64,000 nucleotides of DNA from JBBIRW01 sp037441565 (lineage in GTDB: Bacteria; Desulfobacterota; JBBIRW01): NCBI GenBank assembly GCA_037441565.1, contig JBBIRW010000003.1:183219-247218 (forward strand). Direction: 5' to 3'. Made by a program: the position numbers and the translations under genes. The notes below the pieces were generated by a model. The model was given only the letters and a program-made list of their open reading frames with translations, was not told the DNA's origin and made no database searches. This document shows, piece by piece, positions 36,333 through 45,287 of this stretch (the stretch's first letter is position 1; each line of letters opens with the position of its first letter).

Positions 36333-37505
36333 TCAGCCTTCTTTAGATTTCATCTGCTTCTTTATCCTCGTTGTAATTTCAAGGAGCAGCTCCTTCTTAT
36401 CCTTTCTGATCCTTTGATACTCCTCGGGATCTATCTTCCCCTCCTCAAACTTATCATCAAGTTCTGCAATGGCATTGAGGAGTTTCCTCCTCTCCATCTC
36501 AAGCTCAGATAGTGTTGCCCTCGGGTGGATAGCAGTATATTTCTCCTTTATCTTCCCCCTCTTAGTAAAATAGAATATAACAAGAAGTGAAAATAAGATC
36601 ACCACTCCAGCCGCAACCCATCTGAGAGGAGACTTTGAGATCGATAAACCCGTAATCTCAGCCTGTATGCTGCTGCCCTTTTTTATATCACTTCCTGTCA
36701 GGTGAAGGTATTTCTTTCCGAATATGTTAACAAATCCTTTTTTTGATAAACTGCCGCTCATTGCGCTTATGTTTTCTCCAAGAATAAAGAGATCAACTCT
36801 GCCCGTATTGTAAAGAATGGGCTTTGAAAAATTCGCCTTTGTTAGAGAATATGGAAGCTGGTAGGTAATAGCTACCTGTCTTATTCCAGGGGCAAAGGGC
36901 ATTGTATCAATAATATCTGACTGTGATATTATGGCACAACACTCCATAAGCCCTTCTGCAACAGCAACATTCCTTGAGCCCTCTGGAAGGGGTATGCGAA
37001 TTACCTCCTTTTTCCCCTGCGAGATTTCTCTATCACCGATAACCGTCCTGTTTCCTTTATTGATAAATGCGATAACATCCGTAATATGGATGAACCCATC
37101 CCCTGGTTGCATTATGAGATGTTCAGTTGCGACCTCTATATTCTCAGTTGAAGGTGTTGTTTCGTAAATATAGAGCTCTATGTCCTGTGATTTTGTCTTT
37201 CCAAAGCTGATCGGTCTACTCGTATACTCTATATCCTTGTATTTTGTCTGCGCGATGAAAAAGGTCTCGGGCTCAATCGGAATTCCATCAAAGGTAAAGG
37301 TGCCATTTTTATCAATCCTTGTCTTCCATTGACCTTTTTCACCTTCAGCGCCCCCCTGTATCAGGGTGACCTCCATTTCTTTTGGTAGATTCCCTCCCGA
37401 ACCATTCTTCACCTTTCCCGTGATCCTTCCCTTCTCGAGACAGAGCGCCTTCCATCCAAAGATTAGCAGGGAAAATACTAAAAAAATAAGCAGGGGTTTT
37501 TTCAT
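36333..37505 (-). CDS. Unknown membrane protein in the ccm operon (carboxypeptidase-regulatory-like domain)
   Basis: A 390-residue protein I cannot name. It begins with a signal peptide (L-L-I-F-L-V-F-S-L-L-I-F-G), then a roughly 80-residue beta-sandwich like the carboxypeptidase regulatory domain (I-T-G-K-V-K-N-G-S-G...G-T-F-T-F-D-G-I-P), a long periplasmic beta-rich part, one membrane helix near residues 297-316, and a cytoplasmic coiled tail (M-E-R-R-K-L-L-N-A-I-A-E-L-D-D-K-F-E-E-G-K-I) that resembles the tail of its CcmI-like neighbour. It is embedded between ccmI and ccmA with seven- and four-base gaps, so it is probably part of cytochrome c maturation. Confidence 0.75.
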   Translation of the reverse strand: MKKPLLIFLVFSLLIFGWKALCLEKGRITGKVKNGSGGNLPKEMEVTLIQGGAEGEKGQWKTRIDKNGTFTFDGIPIEPETFFIAQTKYKDIEYTSRPISFGKTKSQDIELYIYETTPSTENIEVATEHLIMQPGDGFIHITDVIAFINKGNRTVIGDREISQGKKEVIRIPLPEGSRNVAVAEGLMECCAIISQSDIIDTMPFAPGIRQVAITYQLPYSLTKANFSKPILYNTGRVDLFILGENISAMSGSLSKKGFVNIFGKKYLHLTGSDIKKGSSIQAEITGLSISKSPLRWVAAGVVILFSLLVIFYFTKRGKIKEKYTAIHPRATLSELEMERRKLLNAIAELDDKFEEGKIDPEEYQRIRKDKKELLLEITTRIKKQMKSKEG

Positions 37506-37509
37506 CCCT

Positions 37510-37854
37510 TTACCCCTTTTTCTTCCTTATTGCCCTTATCTCGCTCTCTATCTCATCATCAGGGGAGGATGCCCTCTCTTTACCCTTCTTTTTATCAAGC
37601 TCCCTATAAATGGTGACGAGTTCATCCCTGAACCTGCCCTTCATCTCCCTGTAATCCGCTTCTGAAATCTTCCCCATCTTGAGATCAAACTCTATCTCTT
37701 TAATAGCCTTAAGAAGGTTCTCCTTTCTCAAAAGGAGCTCCGAATCCATCTTTCCCTCAAAGTATGTCTCACTTTCAGCAGATTCAATGAAAAAGGGGTA
37801 GGCAATATAGACTATGCCGAGGATCATAAAAAGGATACCTGCAATCTCTGCCAA
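37510..37854 (-). CDS. CcmI-like cytochrome c maturation protein, short
   Basis: A 114-residue protein with one N-terminal membrane helix and a helical segment L-L-R-K-E-N-L-L-K-A-I-K-E-I-E-F-D-L-K-M-G-K-I-S that matches the N-terminal part of CcmI/CycH. It lacks the periplasmic TPR part that presents apocytochromes in longer CcmI. The tail of the next gene has the same pattern. Confidence 0.75.
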   Translation of the reverse strand: MAEIAGILFMILGIVYIAYPFFIESAESETYFEGKMDSELLLRKENLLKAIKEIEFDLKMGKISEADYREMKGRFRDELVTIYRELDKKKGKERASSPDDEIESEIRAIRKKKG

Positions 37855-37865
37855 CTCACAAACTC

Positions 37866-38333
37866 CTAATCAATCTTTTTTAAGTCCTCCTCAATCTGTC
37901 TATCGTACTCACTCTCATCCTGGGAAATATGCGCCTTTTCTTTATCCTTTCCACCCGCTACCCATGCCTTAAGCAGGATTGATATAATTATCCCTCCACC
38001 GATTATTGAGAGGAAGGGAAGGGCCCATGCGGTTATATTAAATCCGCTTTTTGTAGGAACTGCCCTCACTGTTTCTCCATAACGGGAAACAAAAACAGCA
38101 ATGATCTCATCCCTTCCCTTTCCAAGTTCTATAAGCCTTTTTATCTCTGCCCTCATAGGTGTAGCAGAGGGACAACCTGTATGATTGCAATTCTTTACCG
38201 TCAAGTTACATCCACACTGACACATCAGATATTCAGAAACCTCTTCCACTGTCAACGCATAAACAGCAGGATTAAAAGAATATACCAGGAGCATTAAAGC
38301 GAGTGCTATTGCATATTTCCAGCAGTATCTCAT
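37866..38333 (-). CDS. ccmH: CcmH-like thiol-disulfide protein with CxCxC motif
   Basis: A 155-residue CcmH/NrfF-family protein with a signal peptide, a periplasmic helical domain and one C-terminal membrane helix. Instead of the usual L-R-C-x-x-C it carries L-M-C38-Q-C40-G-C42 followed by C49 and C54, the cysteine pattern of deltaproteobacterial and related homologs. It should reduce apocytochrome CXXCH thiols. The start at 38333 has AGGTAGGGG upstream. No thioredoxin-like CcmG is encoded here. Confidence 0.87.
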   Translation of the reverse strand: MRYCWKYAIALALMLLVYSFNPAVYALTVEEVSEYLMCQCGCNLTVKNCNHTGCPSATPMRAEIKRLIELGKGRDEIIAVFVSRYGETVRAVPTKSGFNITAWALPFLSIIGGGIIISILLKAWVAGGKDKEKAHISQDESEYDRQIEEDLKKID

Positions 38334-38337
38334 ACCC

Positions 38338-40278
38338 CTACCTCTTTCTTTCCGGCCATACAGCAATGATGGTTCCAGCTGTCATAGCAGCTCCACCGAT
38401 CCATATCCAGAGCACGAGGGGATTGACAAGAAACTTAAAAATAGCTGTTCTCCCAAACTCCTCATATCCCGCAAGGATTGCGTAAAGATCTTCCTTGAGA
38501 CCCATCCTTATAAAAACCTCCGATACAGGCTGATCCATCTGATTCAGGTAAAATGCCTTTACAGGTTTCATTATACCAATCTGCTTTTCGTTATTTGTAA
38601 CAATAAGCTCTGCCTGTGCAATGAATTTATTTATTTTTCTTTCAATTTTGAAATCACTATATGTTATTCTATAACTATTTATCTCGATGGATTCCCCTTT
38701 TTTGAGAACAACCTCTTTCTCAATGGAAAATGCACTTGATCCTGTTATACCTACAAAAATCATCAACATTGCAATGTGTATAAGGTATCCTCCGTATCTC
38801 CTCCTGTTCTTCAAGTTAAGATTCACGAATGCCCTGATTACACCCTCACCGAGCAACTGCATCCTTGCCCTTGTGCCCCTGTAATACTCAAGGAGAATTG
38901 TGATAAATACAAAAAAACATAGCGAAAAGCTTATGGCAGCTTTAATGTGATTAATGCCTGCAACAAGAAGGATTATAAAAAAGAGGATTGAAGAGATGGT
39001 CGGGATAAGGAAGTTCCTCCGAAAATTGCTCCATGTTGCCTTGCTCCATGAGATCAGTGGGCATATCCCTGTTAAAAATAGAAGCAAGAATCCAATAGGT
39101 GTCATTATCTTATTGAAAAAAGGTGGACCAACAGTAATCTTCACACCTCTAACTGCTTCAGAAACAATAGGAAAGATCGTTCCCCAGAAAACAGCAAAGG
39201 CACCACCAACAAGAATAAGATTGTTGAATAGAAAACTGCTCTCTCTTGAAAGCAGAGAGTCAAGATGCTTTTCGCTTGAAAGCCCCCCCTTTCTTTTGTT
39301 AACCAGGTAAAAGGAATAAGCACCCGAAATAATAATAAAAACAATAAAGTAATAACCTATGGATGATCTTGCAAAGGCATGAACTGATGAAATAATTCCA
39401 CTTCTCGTTATAAATGTCCCGAATATGCAGAGAAGAAATGTTACAATTATGAGCACCATATTCCAGACCTTAAGCATCCCCCTTTTTTCCTGAATCATAA
39501 TGGAGTGGAGAAATGCCGTTCCTGTAAGCCATGGCATTAGCGATGCATTCTCAACAGGGTCCCATGCCCAGTATCCGCCCCATCCGAGGACCTGATATGC
39601 CCAGTTTGCCCCCAGCAGTATCCCTATTCCCAGCATGTACCAGGAAAATATAATCCACCCCCTGGTGCTTTTTAACCAACCCTCACCCAGCTGACCTGTT
39701 ATCAGTGCTGATATGGCAAAGGCAAAAGGGATCGTAAATCCTACATATCCAAGATAAAGGGTTGGTGGATGAAAGATCATCCCCGGGTTTTGAAGCAGTG
39801 GATTCATCCCTTGACCATTTTCCGGGACGAAAGGGAGCCGACTGAAGGGATTTGATGGAAATATAAGAAGTATCAGGAAAAATAGTTCAGTTGCTGAAAG
39901 GACCGATATCACATAGGGCATGAGTTCCCTGTTTTTATATCTGTTCTGCAACACAACAATATATGAGAAGAGTGAAAGGAGCCATGCCCATAAAAGAAGT
40001 GAACCATCCTGACCTGCCCAGAAGGCAGAGATTGTATAGAAAAGTGGTAGCTCCCGGCTTGTATGATTCGCTACATACTCCACCTGAAAATCCCTCGTTA
40101 CCAGCGCATAAAGCAGTGCGATGGATGCGACAGTTAGCAGAACAAAAACAGCTGTAATTGCATTCTCCACGCTCCTCAGCATGACTCCTTTCCTGCTCAA
40201 ACCCATATAGGGCCCAAGGAAGGCATAGGAGGAGAAGAGAAATGCTATCATCATGCAGTAATAACCGAGATCCGTCAT
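38338..40278 (-). CDS. ccmF: Cytochrome c heme lyase subunit CcmF
   Basis: A 646-residue inner membrane protein that attaches heme to apocytochromes with CcmH and CcmI. It has about 14 hydrophobic segments, the W-W-D-type motif G-G-Y-W-A-W-D-P-V-E-N-A-S-L-M-P-W, and conserved periplasmic His residues (I-F-H-P-P, A-F-L-H-S). The start at 40278 overlaps the ccmE stop by four bases. Confidence 0.95.
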   Translation of the reverse strand: MTDLGYYCMMIAFLFSSYAFLGPYMGLSRKGVMLRSVENAITAVFVLLTVASIALLYALVTRDFQVEYVANHTSRELPLFYTISAFWAGQDGSLLLWAWLLSLFSYIVVLQNRYKNRELMPYVISVLSATELFFLILLIFPSNPFSRLPFVPENGQGMNPLLQNPGMIFHPPTLYLGYVGFTIPFAFAISALITGQLGEGWLKSTRGWIIFSWYMLGIGILLGANWAYQVLGWGGYWAWDPVENASLMPWLTGTAFLHSIMIQEKRGMLKVWNMVLIIVTFLLCIFGTFITRSGIISSVHAFARSSIGYYFIVFIIISGAYSFYLVNKRKGGLSSEKHLDSLLSRESSFLFNNLILVGGAFAVFWGTIFPIVSEAVRGVKITVGPPFFNKIMTPIGFLLLFLTGICPLISWSKATWSNFRRNFLIPTISSILFFIILLVAGINHIKAAISFSLCFFVFITILLEYYRGTRARMQLLGEGVIRAFVNLNLKNRRRYGGYLIHIAMLMIFVGITGSSAFSIEKEVVLKKGESIEINSYRITYSDFKIERKINKFIAQAELIVTNNEKQIGIMKPVKAFYLNQMDQPVSEVFIRMGLKEDLYAILAGYEEFGRTAIFKFLVNPLVLWIWIGGAAMTAGTIIAVWPERKR

Positions 40279-40697
40279 TTCGAATCCCTGCTCTTCTTCT
40301 TTTCTTCGTATCGGGCCTCGTATTTGGAGGGGCATTTGGCAAGAAGCTGTGATGCCTTAAAAAGACCTGATGGATGGTATTCACCCTCCACCACTACGTC
40401 TGCATTGTCTTTGAAAAGGTCGGGCAGGATCCCGTGATAGATGACCCTCACCCTATGGGAGTCATCCATGATGTTGAATTCTAGGTTTAGATTCCTTGAA
40501 TCGTATACAATGGATCCAGGTTCAACCTTCCCAGCAACCCTTACACCTTTCCCATAGAGGGAGTCCTTCTTTTCAAGTAATTCACTAACAGTGAAATAAT
40601 AGACAAAGCTTTCCTTCATCCCTGTAAAGACAAGGAAAGCTAATGTGAGGAGGATTATAATGGAGCCTGCAACTATCTTTATTCTTGCCTTATTCAT
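40275..40697 (-). CDS. ccmE: Heme chaperone CcmE, CxxxY variant
   Basis: A 140-residue membrane-anchored periplasmic heme chaperone. The OB-fold body (Y-G-K-G-V-R-V-A-G-K-V) is typical, but the heme-binding His of the H-x-x-x-Y motif is Cys: A-K-C122-P-S-K-Y126. This variant is known from Desulfovibrio and archaea, where heme is thought to bind through Cys. The operon also lacks ccmG, consistent with that type of Ccm system. Confidence 0.93.
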   Translation of the reverse strand: MNKARIKIVAGSIIILLTLAFLVFTGMKESFVYYFTVSELLEKKDSLYGKGVRVAGKVEPGSIVYDSRNLNLEFNIMDDSHRVRVIYHGILPDLFKDNADVVVEGEYHPSGLFKASQLLAKCPSKYEARYEEKKKSRDSK

Positions 40698-40799
40698 ACA
40701 ATCGATCTCTCTTCCGTAAACCTATCTTAAAAATTTTAGATTAGATCGCTGGATGGATTCAATAAAAATTCTGTCGACAGATATCCTCAGGGGGTTATC

Positions 40800-41192
40800 C
40801 TATTCCTCTTCTTCCTTTATATACTGCTCATATTCTGAGGCATCCATAAGTTCATCTATTTCTGAGGGATCAGAATATTCAATCTCAAGAATCCATCCAT
40901 CCCTGTAAGGGTCTTCATTTATAATGGATGGTGTGTCCTCCACATCCTCATTTATGCTTATAACGGTCCCGCTCAATGGCGCAATAATGTCCGCAACGGT
41001 ATTTGTAGATTCCAGTTCCCCAATCCTTTCAGATTTAACGATCTCCTCACCGATCTCAGGCAGCTCAATATATATTATCTCCCCTGCCTGATCCTGCGCG
41101 TAATCTGTTAATCCGATCCTTGCAATATCCCCCTGTATATCAACCCAAAGATGTTCCGGGGAATATTTAAGTCCCTTTTCAATCTTAGCCAT
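40800..41192 (-). CDS. Glycine cleavage H-like protein lacking the lipoyl lysine
   Basis: A 130-residue GcvH-fold protein (G-L-K-Y-S-P-E-H-L-W at the start, A-P-L-S-G-T-V-I-S-I-N-E after the hairpin). In true H protein the hairpin reads E-S-V-K-x-x-S-D with a lipoylated Lys; here it is E-S-T-N64-T-V-A-D, so the acceptor Lys is replaced by Asn. It cannot serve as a normal lipoyl carrier unless the site was miscalled. No other gcv gene is near; it lies upstream of ccmE in the same direction, 102 bases apart. The C terminus is acidic (E-E-E-E). Confidence 0.85.
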   Translation of the reverse strand: MAKIEKGLKYSPEHLWVDIQGDIARIGLTDYAQDQAGEIIYIELPEIGEEIVKSERIGELESTNTVADIIAPLSGTVISINEDVEDTPSIINEDPYRDGWILEIEYSDPSEIDELMDASEYEQYIKEEEE

Positions 41193-41365
41193 ATATAATG
41201 CCCTCTCCTTAAATTATTAAACTATATATGATTTTCCAAATCCTTAGAAAAAGGTTGTTGTCAAATTAATTAAAAAATCTATCCTTGTCAAGACCTTTTT
41301 ATCAAAAATGGAGGCAATATATTTTAATAGAAAAGACTATAAATCGTCAATTGATACCAATTCAT

Positions 41366-41394
41366 TTGACATTTGTTCAATAAGGGCATAAATT
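41366..41394 (+). promoter_or_regulatory. Candidate promoter of the tol-pal operon
   Basis: TTGACA (41366-41371, full consensus) and TAAATT (41389-41394, four of six) with a 17-base spacer lie in the 233-base gap between gcvH and tolQ. The start would be near 41401, leaving a short leader with AGAGG before the tolQ ATG. Confidence 0.5.
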
Positions 41395-41425
41395 CAAAAA
41401 ATGTAGGAAAATAGAGGTTCAAAAT

Positions 41426-42166
41426 ATGGGTGGTATTCCCTATTTTTATAAAAACAGCGCCCTTGAATTAATAGTTTCAGCAGGACCTGTTGTGAAGGCG
41501 GTTCTTTTGATTTTACTCCTTTTTTCCGTTTGTTCATGGGCCATCATATTTTACAAATGGAGGGTCATCCTTAATGCAAAAAGACAGAATAAGCTCTTTC
41601 TCTCAGCATACAGCGAAACAAGAAATCTCCCTTCACTTTATGACAGATGTTCCCATCTCGATCATAGCCCCCTCTGCACGATCTTCTCATCAGGATATAT
41701 GGAGCTTTTAAAGATACTCAAAACTAAAGGAAATCCTGAATTAAAGACTAAGGAAGCCCAGGCTCAAGATCCTTTATCCTCCGCACATAATATTGATGAA
41801 CTTGAACATATCAACAGGGCACTGAAAAGGGCAATGATATCTGAAGTCATAAGGCTTGAGAAATATCTCCCCTTTCTTGCAACAGCTGCAAGTACAGCAC
41901 CCTTCATAGGTTTATTTGGAACAGTCTGGGGCGTGATGGATGCCTTCAGAAGCATTGGTGTGCTTAAAGCAGCCAGCCTCCCTGTTGTGGCACCCGGTAT
42001 CGCTGAGGCCCTCATTGCCACTGCAGCAGGTCTTGCAACTGCCATACCTGCGGTAATATTTTATAACTACTATCTTCATCAGGTAAAAATCCTCTCTTCA
42101 GAACTTGAAGAGTTTTCCTCCGAGTTTTTAAATTTAATCGAAAGGGGAATGATCAGGAAAGTATAG
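41426..42166 (+). CDS. tolQ: TolQ/ExbB proton channel protein
   Basis: A 246-residue three-helix inner membrane protein of the MotA/TolQ/ExbB family, part of the proton-driven motor of the Tol system. The conserved F-L-A-T-A-A-S-T-A-P-F-I-G-L-F-G-T-V-W-G-V-M block and the A-L-I-A-T-A-A-G-L-A-T-A-I-P-A-V helix are intact. It abuts tolR directly. Together with TolR, a TolA-like protein, TolB and Pal it forms a full set. Confidence 0.92.
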   Translation: MGGIPYFYKNSALELIVSAGPVVKAVLLILLLFSVCSWAIIFYKWRVILNAKRQNKLFLSAYSETRNLPSLYDRCSHLDHSPLCTIFSSGYMELLKILKTKGNPELKTKEAQAQDPLSSAHNIDELEHINRALKRAMISEVIRLEKYLPFLATAASTAPFIGLFGTVWGVMDAFRSIGVLKAASLPVVAPGIAEALIATAAGLATAIPAVIFYNYYLHQVKILSSELEEFSSEFLNLIERGMIRKV

Positions 42167-42583
42167 ATGCGTAAAAGTTCAAGAAGGGAACTCACACACC
42201 TTTCTGAAATAAATGTTATACCGCTTGTTGACATTGTTCTTGTGCTACTTATCATCTTTATGATCACTGCACCCATGCTTCAGCATGGAATGGATGTGGA
42301 TCTGCCAAGGGTTACAACTGCACCACTTCAGGCAAATGAAGAACCGCTTGTGATTACTATTACCAAGGATGGAATAATCTATATAAATGAAACCCGTATA
42401 GATCCCGGATCCCTGAGGGAAAAACTGAAGGCTATTGCGAGGAGAATGCCTGAAAAGGAAATTTTTCTGAGGGCAGACAGGAGTATCCCGTATGGGAATG
42501 TTATGGTGATTATGGCAGAGATAAGGAAGGCCGGCATAGAGAGAGTCGGCATGGTAACTCAGCCCTCAGAGGAAAAGGAATGA
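42167..42583 (+). CDS. tolR: TolR/ExbD biopolymer transport protein
   Basis: A 138-residue protein with one membrane helix whose Asp (I-P-L-V-D-I-V-L-V-L-L-I-I-F-M) is the proton-coupling residue, then a periplasmic domain with L-R-A-D-R-S-I-P-Y-G-N-V. It starts on the base after the tolQ stop and overlaps the next gene by four bases. Confidence 0.93.
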   Translation: MRKSSRRELTHLSEINVIPLVDIVLVLLIIFMITAPMLQHGMDVDLPRVTTAPLQANEEPLVITITKDGIIYINETRIDPGSLREKLKAIARRMPEKEIFLRADRSIPYGNVMVIMAEIRKAGIERVGMVTQPSEEKE

Positions 42584-43338
42584 TGCCCCCCGTAAAAAAC
42601 GGCATTGATAGATTATTTTTAATGTCACTTCTATTTTCATTTTCCATCCACATCCTGACCATTTTACTTCTATTAATGAAGGGTACTCTGGGGGAGAGAC
42701 ACTTTTATCTTCCAGCATACAGTGTGCGGATTGTGGGCCCCATAACAGGAAAGCATCAGATATGGAGCAGGGAGGAGATGGGTTCAGCAGTAGAAAAGAA
42801 AAAGGCAGTGCGATCTCATGAGGAAAAAGGGGCGGAAATCACCCCTCAAGCAAAAAAGAAAGATGAAAATATCATCTCCATAGAAAAAAGGCATAAAGAA
42901 GAGAGGGAGCTGCTTGAAGAAATAAGTTCTGTAGTATCAAGGCTCAAGCAAAAGTTAAGTATGGGGTCAGAGGAGGCAACCACTTCATCCAGAGGTGGAA
43001 TCTCGGAACTGGAAAAAGGTCATGGCCTGGCAGAAGGAAGCATACCAAATGAAAAAGTCACCTATTTTGACATACTCTGGCTTAAAATAAAGAATAACTG
43101 GTCTATCCCCCCTGAGCTTAATAGAAAAAAGAATGTTCTTGAATGCATAGTTGGCATAAAGATAAAAAAGAGTGGTATGATAATGAATATGTGGATGGAG
43201 AAGAGTTCTGGAGACAGGCTCTTTGATGATTCAGCCATGCGAGCTATTTCAAAGACTGCTCCATTCCCCCCTTTTTCTGATGAGCTAAAGCAGGATTATA
43301 TAGAAATTGGCGTCAGATTCAGGGGGTCAGATACATGA
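42580..43338 (+). CDS. TolA/TonB-like energy transducer
   Basis: A 252-residue protein with one N-terminal membrane anchor (L-L-F-S-F-S-I-H-I-L-T-I-L-L-L-L), a charged helical linker (about 50-145) and a C-terminal TonB/TolA domain (W-S-I-P-P-E-L then G-I-K-I-K-K-S-G and D-S-A-M-R-A-I). Position between tolR and tolB makes it the functional TolA, spanning the periplasm. It is much shorter than E. coli TolA. Confidence 0.87.
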   Translation: MMPPVKNGIDRLFLMSLLFSFSIHILTILLLLMKGTLGERHFYLPAYSVRIVGPITGKHQIWSREEMGSAVEKKKAVRSHEEKGAEITPQAKKKDENIISIEKRHKEERELLEEISSVVSRLKQKLSMGSEEATTSSRGGISELEKGHGLAEGSIPNEKVTYFDILWLKIKNNWSIPPELNRKKNVLECIVGIKIKKSGMIMNMWMEKSSGDRLFDDSAMRAISKTAPFPPFSDELKQDYIEIGVRFRGSDT

Positions 43339-44681
43339 TGAAGTTATGGAAGAATCTCATCCCCTTCAGAATTACAGTAATACTCTTCATAATATTGACA
43401 GGGGCAGCAGCCGCAATCGAAAAGATCTATATTGATATCTATGGGCCATTCATAAGGAAAATTGCGCTTGCGGTCCCGAAATTCAAAATAGTAGATGGCG
43501 ACCAAAAAGATTATGAGACCCTTGCAAGCCGGATTATCGGCATTTTATCAATGGATCTCGAGATATCAGGTCTCTTTGAAATCCTTGATCCAGCAAGCTT
43601 CCTCGAGGATCCCAGAAGGGGTGCATTCTACAGGGAAGAGATAGATTTTCGTGACTGGTCTGTAATAGGTGCTGAATGTCTCCTAAAGGGTCTTATTGAT
43701 ATAAAAAGTGATTCCAAAAAATCAGTGAATATAGAGATGCGTTTATATGATGTCGGTCAGGCAAAGATGCTTATCGGAAGAAGATACAAAGTAGAAGAGC
43801 CCGAGGTAAGAAGGGCGGTCCATCACTTCTCCAATGAAATCCTCCGTTATTTTACAGGCGAGGAGGGGCCCTTTCTTACCAAGATTGCATTTCTCCTCTC
43901 AGGAAACAGGGGGAAAGATATCTATATTATGGATTATGATGGATTCGGTATTAAGCAGATAACAACAGATGGAGGGATAAAGCTTTCTGTTTCCTGGTCT
44001 CCTGATGGGAACAAGATTGCATATATATCCATGAAAGGTGGAAAAACAAAACTTTTTGTAAGGCACCTCCTTCTGAACAGGGAATGGCCTATCTCAGCAG
44101 GTGCAGAAAACTATCTAACACCCTCCTGGTCGCCTGATGGCAGTAGATTGATATTTTCAGCAAGCAGGGATGGTAACTACGATATCTATATCTCCAATCC
44201 TGATGGATCAAATCCTCTCAGGCTTACCGATCACTGGTCTATCGATCTTTCACCAAATTTCTCTCCTGATGGCAGATATATAACTTTTGTTTCCGACAGA
44301 TCAGGGGCACCGCAGATCTATATCATGAACAGCGATGGATCAAATGTAAGGAGATTAACATTTCAGGGAAACTACAACGCCCAGCCCTCCTGGTCACCAA
44401 GAGGAGATAGGATTGTTTTTGTTTCATTGAGTAATGGAAATAATTTTGATATATTTACCATTAATCCTGATGGAACAGGGATACAAAGACTCACATTCTT
44501 ATCTGGAAGTAATGAATCTCCAAGCTGGTCTCCTGATGGAAGACTTATTGCTTTCAGTTCAACAAGAGGTGGAATTCCGCAAGTATATCTTATGAATGCA
44601 AATGGTGCAAATCAGAAAAGGTTAACAGAAGCAAAATCTGGTGCCACAAATCCTTCATGGTCTCCGCACTTGATAAAATAA
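43335..44681 (+). CDS. tolB: TolB periplasmic beta-propeller
   Basis: A 448-residue periplasmic protein with a signal peptide, an N-terminal TolB domain (about 30-170) and a six-bladed propeller made of repeats with the P-S-W-S-P-D-G-x-x-I/L-x-F consensus. It binds Pal and helps outer membrane constriction at division. Repeats are regular and uninterrupted. Confidence 0.95.
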   Translation: MMKLWKNLIPFRITVILFIILTGAAAAIEKIYIDIYGPFIRKIALAVPKFKIVDGDQKDYETLASRIIGILSMDLEISGLFEILDPASFLEDPRRGAFYREEIDFRDWSVIGAECLLKGLIDIKSDSKKSVNIEMRLYDVGQAKMLIGRRYKVEEPEVRRAVHHFSNEILRYFTGEEGPFLTKIAFLLSGNRGKDIYIMDYDGFGIKQITTDGGIKLSVSWSPDGNKIAYISMKGGKTKLFVRHLLLNREWPISAGAENYLTPSWSPDGSRLIFSASRDGNYDIYISNPDGSNPLRLTDHWSIDLSPNFSPDGRYITFVSDRSGAPQIYIMNSDGSNVRRLTFQGNYNAQPSWSPRGDRIVFVSLSNGNNFDIFTINPDGTGIQRLTFLSGSNESPSWSPDGRLIAFSSTRGGIPQVYLMNANGANQKRLTEAKSGATNPSWSPHLIK

Positions 44682-44703
44682 CAAAAGAAAGGAGGTGTAG
44701 GAA

Positions 44704-45258
44704 ATGAAGATGCAAGCTTACAGGATTATAGGACTTTTTGTTCTGGTATTGTTCATTATCGCAGGATGTGCAAGGGAACAGGTAGTGAAAAAGGAGGAAG
44801 TTACCCCCCCGCCTGCACCGAAACCAGAGGTTGCGCCACCACCTCCCGCTGAAAAACCAGCTCCAAAAATAGAGGCAAAGCCTGTAGAGGAGAAGGTAGC
44901 AAAGGTTGAGGAAGCAAAGCCGATCAATCTGGATCCCATCTACTTTGATTTTGACAAATACAGCATCAGGGATGATATGAGAAAGATAATAGATGCAAAT
45001 GCTGAAACACTCAAGCAGAATGCCAACATTAAGATCCGTATTGAGGGTAACTGTGATGAGAGGGGAACAAATGAATACAATATGGCTCTCGGCGAAAGAA
45101 GGGCGCGATCTGCGAAGAATTATCTTGTTACAATGGGGATTTCTGCGGATAGGATCGAGATAATCAGTTACGGTGAGGAAAGACCTGTCTGTAAAGAGCA
45201 CAATGAAGATTGCTGGTGGAAAAACAGGAGGGCAGATTTTATCATTATAAGCAAATAG
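44704..45258 (+). CDS. pal: Peptidoglycan-associated lipoprotein Pal
   Basis: A 184-residue lipoprotein with lipobox I-A-G-C, a Pro/Lys/Glu-rich linker and a C-terminal OmpA-like domain (Y-F-D-F-D-K-Y, G-N-C-D-E-R-G-T-N-E-Y-N, G-E-R-R-A). The OmpA domain binds meso-diaminopimelate in the wall. GGAGG precedes the ATG closely. Confidence 0.95.
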   Translation: MKMQAYRIIGLFVLVLFIIAGCAREQVVKKEEVTPPPAPKPEVAPPPPAEKPAPKIEAKPVEEKVAKVEEAKPINLDPIYFDFDKYSIRDDMRKIIDANAETLKQNANIKIRIEGNCDERGTNEYNMALGERRARSAKNYLVTMGISADRIEIISYGEERPVCKEHNEDCWWKNRRADFIIISK

Positions 45259-45287
45259 TAAAAACCTCTGATACAGGGAGGGTTCCA

